Positions 60,132-64,000 of a stretch of DNA of 64,000 bases are shown here, piece after piece. Each line of letters starts with the position of its first letter. Positions within the stretch are counted from its first letter, which is position 1. The translations under genes and the position numbers were made by a program. The notes below the pieces were generated by a model, which saw only the letters and a program-made list of their open reading frames with translations, was not told where the DNA came from and did no database searches. The stretch is taken from contig NC_046673.1 in the NCBI RefSeq assembly GCF_003369915.1, positions 6,370,001 through 6,434,000 on the forward strand, written 5' to 3'. This DNA is from Drosophila miranda (taxonomy: Eukaryota > Arthropoda > Insecta > Diptera > Drosophilidae).

Positions 60132-63100
60132 TTATTGCTTGAACACGAACAGACCCGTCGGGTCCCACTCGTTGTCGTCGACGGGGCCGAAGCACTCATC
60201 GAAATACCACTCCATGGTCTTGTACACATGGCTCAGCGATCTGCCGATCGCATGATCCTCATCGGGATAAACCTGATGCCGGAACTTCACCTGCTGATCG
60301 ACCAGTGCCCGCACCAGAATCAGCGTATGCTCCTGATGCACCAACGTATCGGCCGTTCCGTGCATCAGCATCAGGTTGCGCCCCTTAATGTTGCCCGCCT
60401 TCATCGTGAGATCCGCCTCCTGCAATGCCCGCAGATAGTCGCCCTTCAAGGGAATATATCGCTCAGTGAAGAAGGAATCTATTTGTGGAACGAAGGAAGG
60501 ATGGATGTAAGGAAGGTGTAATTTTCCGTATTAAGGGATCCCATTCTCACACTCACAGTGGAATCCAAAGTTGACTATGGGATTGATGGACACCGCACAC
60601 TGGAGCACCTGCTGGGAGTCATCGATGAGCATCATGGCCGTTGCATAGCCGCCGTAGCCCCACCCAAAGGCGCAGATTCTCAATGGATCGATGAACTTTA
60701 AGTTGTCACGCAAATATCTGTGACAAAAATACATATGAAATACATACTGACATACGAGGGAATAGGGGATAGCATCAATGCGAGGATACTCACGTGAGGA
60801 CACCCAGCTGATCCTCCACCTCGACGGTCCCTAGTTTTCCATGGACCTGAGTGCGCAACAGCTCACCCTGGAAGCCACTGCCCCGTCCATCAATCTGGGC
60901 CACGATGAAGCTCCGCTGGCTGGACAAATACCAGTTCCAGTCGATATGGAACCGTTCGGTGACCAACTGAGACCCCGGCGAGGCATCCCTAAAAGCAATA
61001 TTATTGCCAATGAGTACATGAATGAATAGATTGGCATTGATCGAATGCACTTACACATGCAGCACCAGGGGAAAGGCAACCTCCTCCTCCTCGCGCATCC
61101 CTGGCGGCAGAAAGAGTCGCACCTGGGCATGGAACCCGTGACGAATCTCCACGCTGAACGTGCGCATCTGTGGTATGGCCAGCTGGGAGAGGCGATGTCT
61201 CAGGACATCCCCAGCATTGAGGACAAAGATCTTGTCGTTACTGGCGGTCTCCACCAGGTAGACACTGGGCGCCTCTGGGCCAAGGCACTCCTGCACGTAG
61301 TAGCTATAGTCGCCGCTGAACTGCACCCGATTGTAGAGGCAGTTCTTGGGTATATCGTAGATGCAATCATCCGGCTCGAGGCGTGCCACAATGTCCTCCC
61401 AGCTGTCGCCGCGCGTCGGCATCTTCGACGGGTTGGCCCTGTGCAGGCGATAGGTGGCCTCCGTGTTGTCGCACGTCAGGCACGTGGGCTGCGTGGAGGT
61501 GATGTACGTGCGATTTGATTCAGTGACGTTTAGCTTGAGGCTGATCTTGTAGAGATGCCGCTCGCCAGGCCGCTTCTCGGGGGCCGCCATAAAGTAGACG
61601 ATCTCGTGCTGTTCGTCCCAGCCGACAATTTCTGTGACCTCGAAGCGGCCCATGGTCAGGGGCACAGGACGGCGGTCCAGCGATGAGATAAACACCACAT
61701 GACGGTAGTGTCCATGCTCTCCATCACGCACTGGCAGTCGCTTCAGGAGGTATCCACCATTGGTGATTTCGTAGGTCGTTTGGCCATTGCTCACGTTATT
61801 CGCCAGCGTATCGTTGCCCATCGCCGACGTCGTTGCCGTCTCCTGTAGCTGCATCTGCATCTGGTACTGTCGATGGCCCTGGCGCATCTGTGCAGCGATT
61901 CTGGCGGAGAAGATGGGCCGCTCGGAGGGCAGCACCCAGCCATCGTTGATGGTCACCTCCGTGTGCACCACTTGACAGTGGAAGTTCGGCGCCCGACAGA
62001 TCACAGTGGTGGCCTTCGTCTGGTCGCGATTCGTCACCGTCACCGAGAGGTCGATGGGCGAGGCCCATGTCAAGCCGCCCACATAGCTGCCGTTCACCAG
62101 ATCCGCTGGGAGTTTGACTTGCGAAGGAATGATGTATTTGATCACCGAAAGATTCACCACATTCACGGTGACATTGGGGTTCCTGGCGCCCGTCTTTGGG
62201 TAGCGTTGGCTCAACACTGCCGGATATTTGATGTCATCGCCCATCCAAGTGTATCTGTAAATATATAGTAATAAAAACATTTAGTTATAAATTCAAGAGA
62301 GAATCCCGAAATCCCTATGGCAACTGCACAACAAATCGAATGCCAAAGAAGGCTGTTTAGGGCGGCAGCTCTGCTAGAGGTGTAACCGCTCGCTGTTAAT
62401 TCTCGCTGTAACCGCTCGCTAATAGCACTCGGTGTAACCGCTCGCTGTTAATACTCGTTGTAACCGCTCGCTGTTACCGGTCAGGGTAACCGCTCGCTTT
62501 TAATACTCGTTCTAGCCGCTTGCTGTTAGCACTTCGTTGTTACAGCGCGTTGTATGCGCTCCACCCGACTCTCCACACCTACCTGTTACACAGCGAAAAT
62601 GTATGCATCGCACGCTCGCCTTTTCAATCGTGTACTCCTACATCTACAATTCTGTCCACCCTCTCTACAAACAAATCGTTCAAAGCCTTTGAATTCCCAG
62701 TCAAGTGCGGAGTTCGAAATTGTCTTATTTTTGTCATTGGAGAATCTACTTTGAGAGTAACAAGATGAAGTCGCAGTTGCCCAAACCACAATACAACAAG
62801 TATTGTATTGAAATCATTAAAGTGCTGTCGAATAACAAGCAGCCAGCCACCTTGTCTGAGATCGCTCAGCAGGTGAATTTTAATCATGTGAGTACTTTTT
62901 TGATAGATAGATCTTTGAAATCTATACATTACACATATCCATTACATCCACAGAACAATATTACAGATCCTGGCTTTTGGAAGACGTTTGAGGAGAGCAT
63001 CTCAATTGGTGTCAGGTGCGGCTATATTCGGGTTAATCAATGGGGATCAATCAAGGGATATTCCCTGGTTGATCCACTACCCACCGTCGAAGAACTGATA

Positions 63101-64000
63101 TCGGATTTCTACAACCGAACAGGCCGCTAAGAAGTGCCACCCACCCCCAACGCAATTCCGTTCTTCCGTTGTCTTTTGGCCTGTCTCGTTTTATGGTGTT
63201 TTTCATTCGACTTCTGCTGTTTCAATTCCGACCAATTTTACGATGCCAAAAACATTCGGCCAACAAAATGTATACAAACGATAGAGCCACTAAACAAACA
63301 TCAAGAGATTCCCCTACACACAGATGCAGACGAAAAGAGAGAGGTCTAGAAATGGTCACATGCTGAAAATGTTTCGTAATTTCGTAATTCGGTTTCTAGA
63401 TCTGATTTTCAACAACATTTTGAATGCAATTTCCGGAGAAAACACATGGTAATATTCAAATTAGTTGTATCTTAAAAATTTTTCAAATGAAGTGTTCAAA
63501 ATTATAGAAAATATAAAAAATTGAATAAGTGATGTGTATGTCTGCTTGTCTCAGGGAACGCAATGCAAAAAGAGCAAGCTTTTCATGATCTTTACAAAAG
63601 AATGTTCGTTTGCAAAGCCGGAAAATATCTACTAGTGTATCGGAAAAACTCCGACCTGAACCTGCATTCGACTAAAAGAAGTTTTCCCCTCAACAAAGTC
63701 CCAAAAATCGCTTTTTGAGCTCTAGCAGAGGGCTCTGTTGCATTGGTGCAACCTGATCAATCTATCGATGGCTGCCTGTTGGAGGGGACTTCATTCGATA
63801 TGATACGATATTTTTCTCGCTTTGATTCGGACACTTACTTGTACTCATTGACATCGCTGTCGTTGTAGCTGAGAAATGCCAGGAAGAGGCCATCTGGGGA
63901 GAAGGCCATGCCGCTCCGGCGGCTATCCAGCTCTGGGACATTCTCGTACGTCCAGTCGGGCACACCGTTGAAGAAGACGCCGCCCATCCCTGTCTGGGTG
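60132..64000 (-). CDS. DPP10/DPP6-like dipeptidyl-peptidase family pseudoenzyme (5' part outside window)
   Basis: Exons in transcript order are 63839-64000 (partial), 61055-62254, 60794-60988, 60557-60717 and 60132-60478, with consistent phases. The first two encode the eight-bladed propeller (WTYENVPELDSRRSGMAFSP, YPKTGARNPNVTVNVVNLS). The rest is the alpha/beta-hydrolase domain (FIVAQIDGRGSGFQGELLRT, LGTVEVEDQ). The nucleophile elbow reads GWGYGGY instead of GWSYGGY, with the serine codon replaced by GGC at 60657-60659. The Asp (HGTADTLVHQEH) and His (DEDHAIG) of the triad remain. Loss of the serine matches mammalian DPP10 and DPP6, type II membrane subunits of Kv4 channels. A similar neuronal role is inference. 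Many N-glycosylation sites fit an extracellular domain. Confidence 0.9.
62383..62524 (+). repeat. 26-bp-period minisatellite
   Basis: TAACCGCTCGCT or a one-to-two-base variant starts at 62383, 62409, 62435, 62461, 62487 and 62513, exactly 26 bp apart each time. The second half of the unit is more variable (GTTAATACTCGTTG type). A degenerate seventh unit may follow near 62541. The array ends about 240 bp before the ATG of the nested gene. Confidence 0.93.
62765..63130 (+). CDS. Nested small gene of unknown function, 99 aa
   Basis: Two exons (62765-62887 and 62954-63130) join at a GTGAGT donor and a tacatccacag acceptor, giving 99 aa in phase. The protein reads MKSQLPKPQYNKYCIEII, then VLSNNKQPATLSEIAQQVNF, and ends PLPTVEELISDFYNRTGR. 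The pattern of a short helix-turn-helix-like half followed by a conserved aromatic half (DPGFWKTFEESISIGVRCGY) recalls the small Drosophila DUF4777-type proteins, but I cannot confirm this. It lies on the opposite strand inside an intron of the DPP10-like gene. Intact frame and good splice sites argue for a real gene. Testis expression is common for such nested genes, but that is only a guess here. Confidence 0.65.
   Translation: MKSQLPKPQYNKYCIEIIKVLSNNKQPATLSEIAQQVNFNHVSTFLIDRSLKSIHYTYPLHPQNNITDPGFWKTFEESISIGVRCGYIRVNQWGSIKGYSLVDPLPTVEELISDFYNRTGR

Larger units (their letters stand above)
62255..63838 (-). other. Intron of the DPP10-like gene hosting a nested gene
   Basis: A 1.58-kb intron with GTAAGT at 63838 and tttacag at 62255 on the minus strand. 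It contains a 26-bp tandem repeat (62383-62524) and a two-exon plus-strand gene (62765-63130). The stretch 63131-63760 is AT-rich and shows nothing further. Confidence 0.85.

Overview
The window is insect nuclear DNA, almost certainly from a Drosophila of the subgenus Sophophora outside the melanogaster group (an obscura-group-like species is my inference). The evidence is short GT-AG introns of 60-70 bp, Drosophila core-promoter motifs (motif 1, motif 7, DRE), a LOA-type LINE, many CA/GA microsatellites, and a gene order that matches what I remember of the distal X (Muller A, 18D-E) of D. melanogaster. No prokaryotic features, CRISPR arrays or tRNA/rRNA genes were seen.

Layout. 0-1.6 kb: the end of an unrecognised plus-strand gene whose last intron appears to hold a 1.06-kb dispersed element with 13-bp terminal inverted repeats. 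1.6-4.4 kb: Merlin (Mer, minus). 4.4-13.4 kb: an insertion zone with an apparently intact LOA-like LINE (4.9-10.3 kb), a small conserved-looking minus-strand gene encoding 131 aa (11.2-11.8 kb), and two opposite-facing copies of a repeat related to a hAT-like element further right. 15.2-15.9 kb: Cdc42 (plus). 17.2-18.6 kb: a mitochondrial Qri7/OSGEPL1-type t6A enzyme (minus). 19.0-20.9 kb: an ACBD3/GCP60 homologue (minus). 21.5-23.4 kb: a NOL8-like RRM protein (plus), sharing a short divergent promoter region with the ACBD3 gene. 24.1-26.7 kb: a Myb/SANT-like (MADF-related) DNA-binding protein (minus). 26.7-37.2 kb: a large gene-poor region between divergently transcribed genes. 37.2-45.3 kb: an SLC7A14-type cationic amino-acid transporter homologue in 13 coding exons (plus). 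45.3-53.5 kb: AT-rich spacer, then a broken hAT-like transposon with tandem subterminal repeats. 53.5-56.5 kb: a chorion-peroxidase (Pxt-like) heme peroxidase in 8 exons (plus). 56.5-64 kb: the 3' part of a DPP10-like, catalytically dead dipeptidyl-peptidase (minus), with a 99-aa gene nested in one of its introns on the opposite strand.

Most genes are ordinary single-copy housekeeping or signalling genes and do not form a joint pathway. The most notable signal is at the 3' end of the DPP10-like gene: its TAA stop is followed, in the same frame, by 105 open codons with Drosophila-like codon choice and then a TAG. This looks like a candidate stop-codon readthrough extension. Other points of interest are a 26-bp-period minisatellite upstream of the nested gene, promoter-like motif arrays shared by the hAT-related repeats and the flanks of host genes, and a Pxt-like gene lying beside Muller A genes next to a transposon-rich junction.
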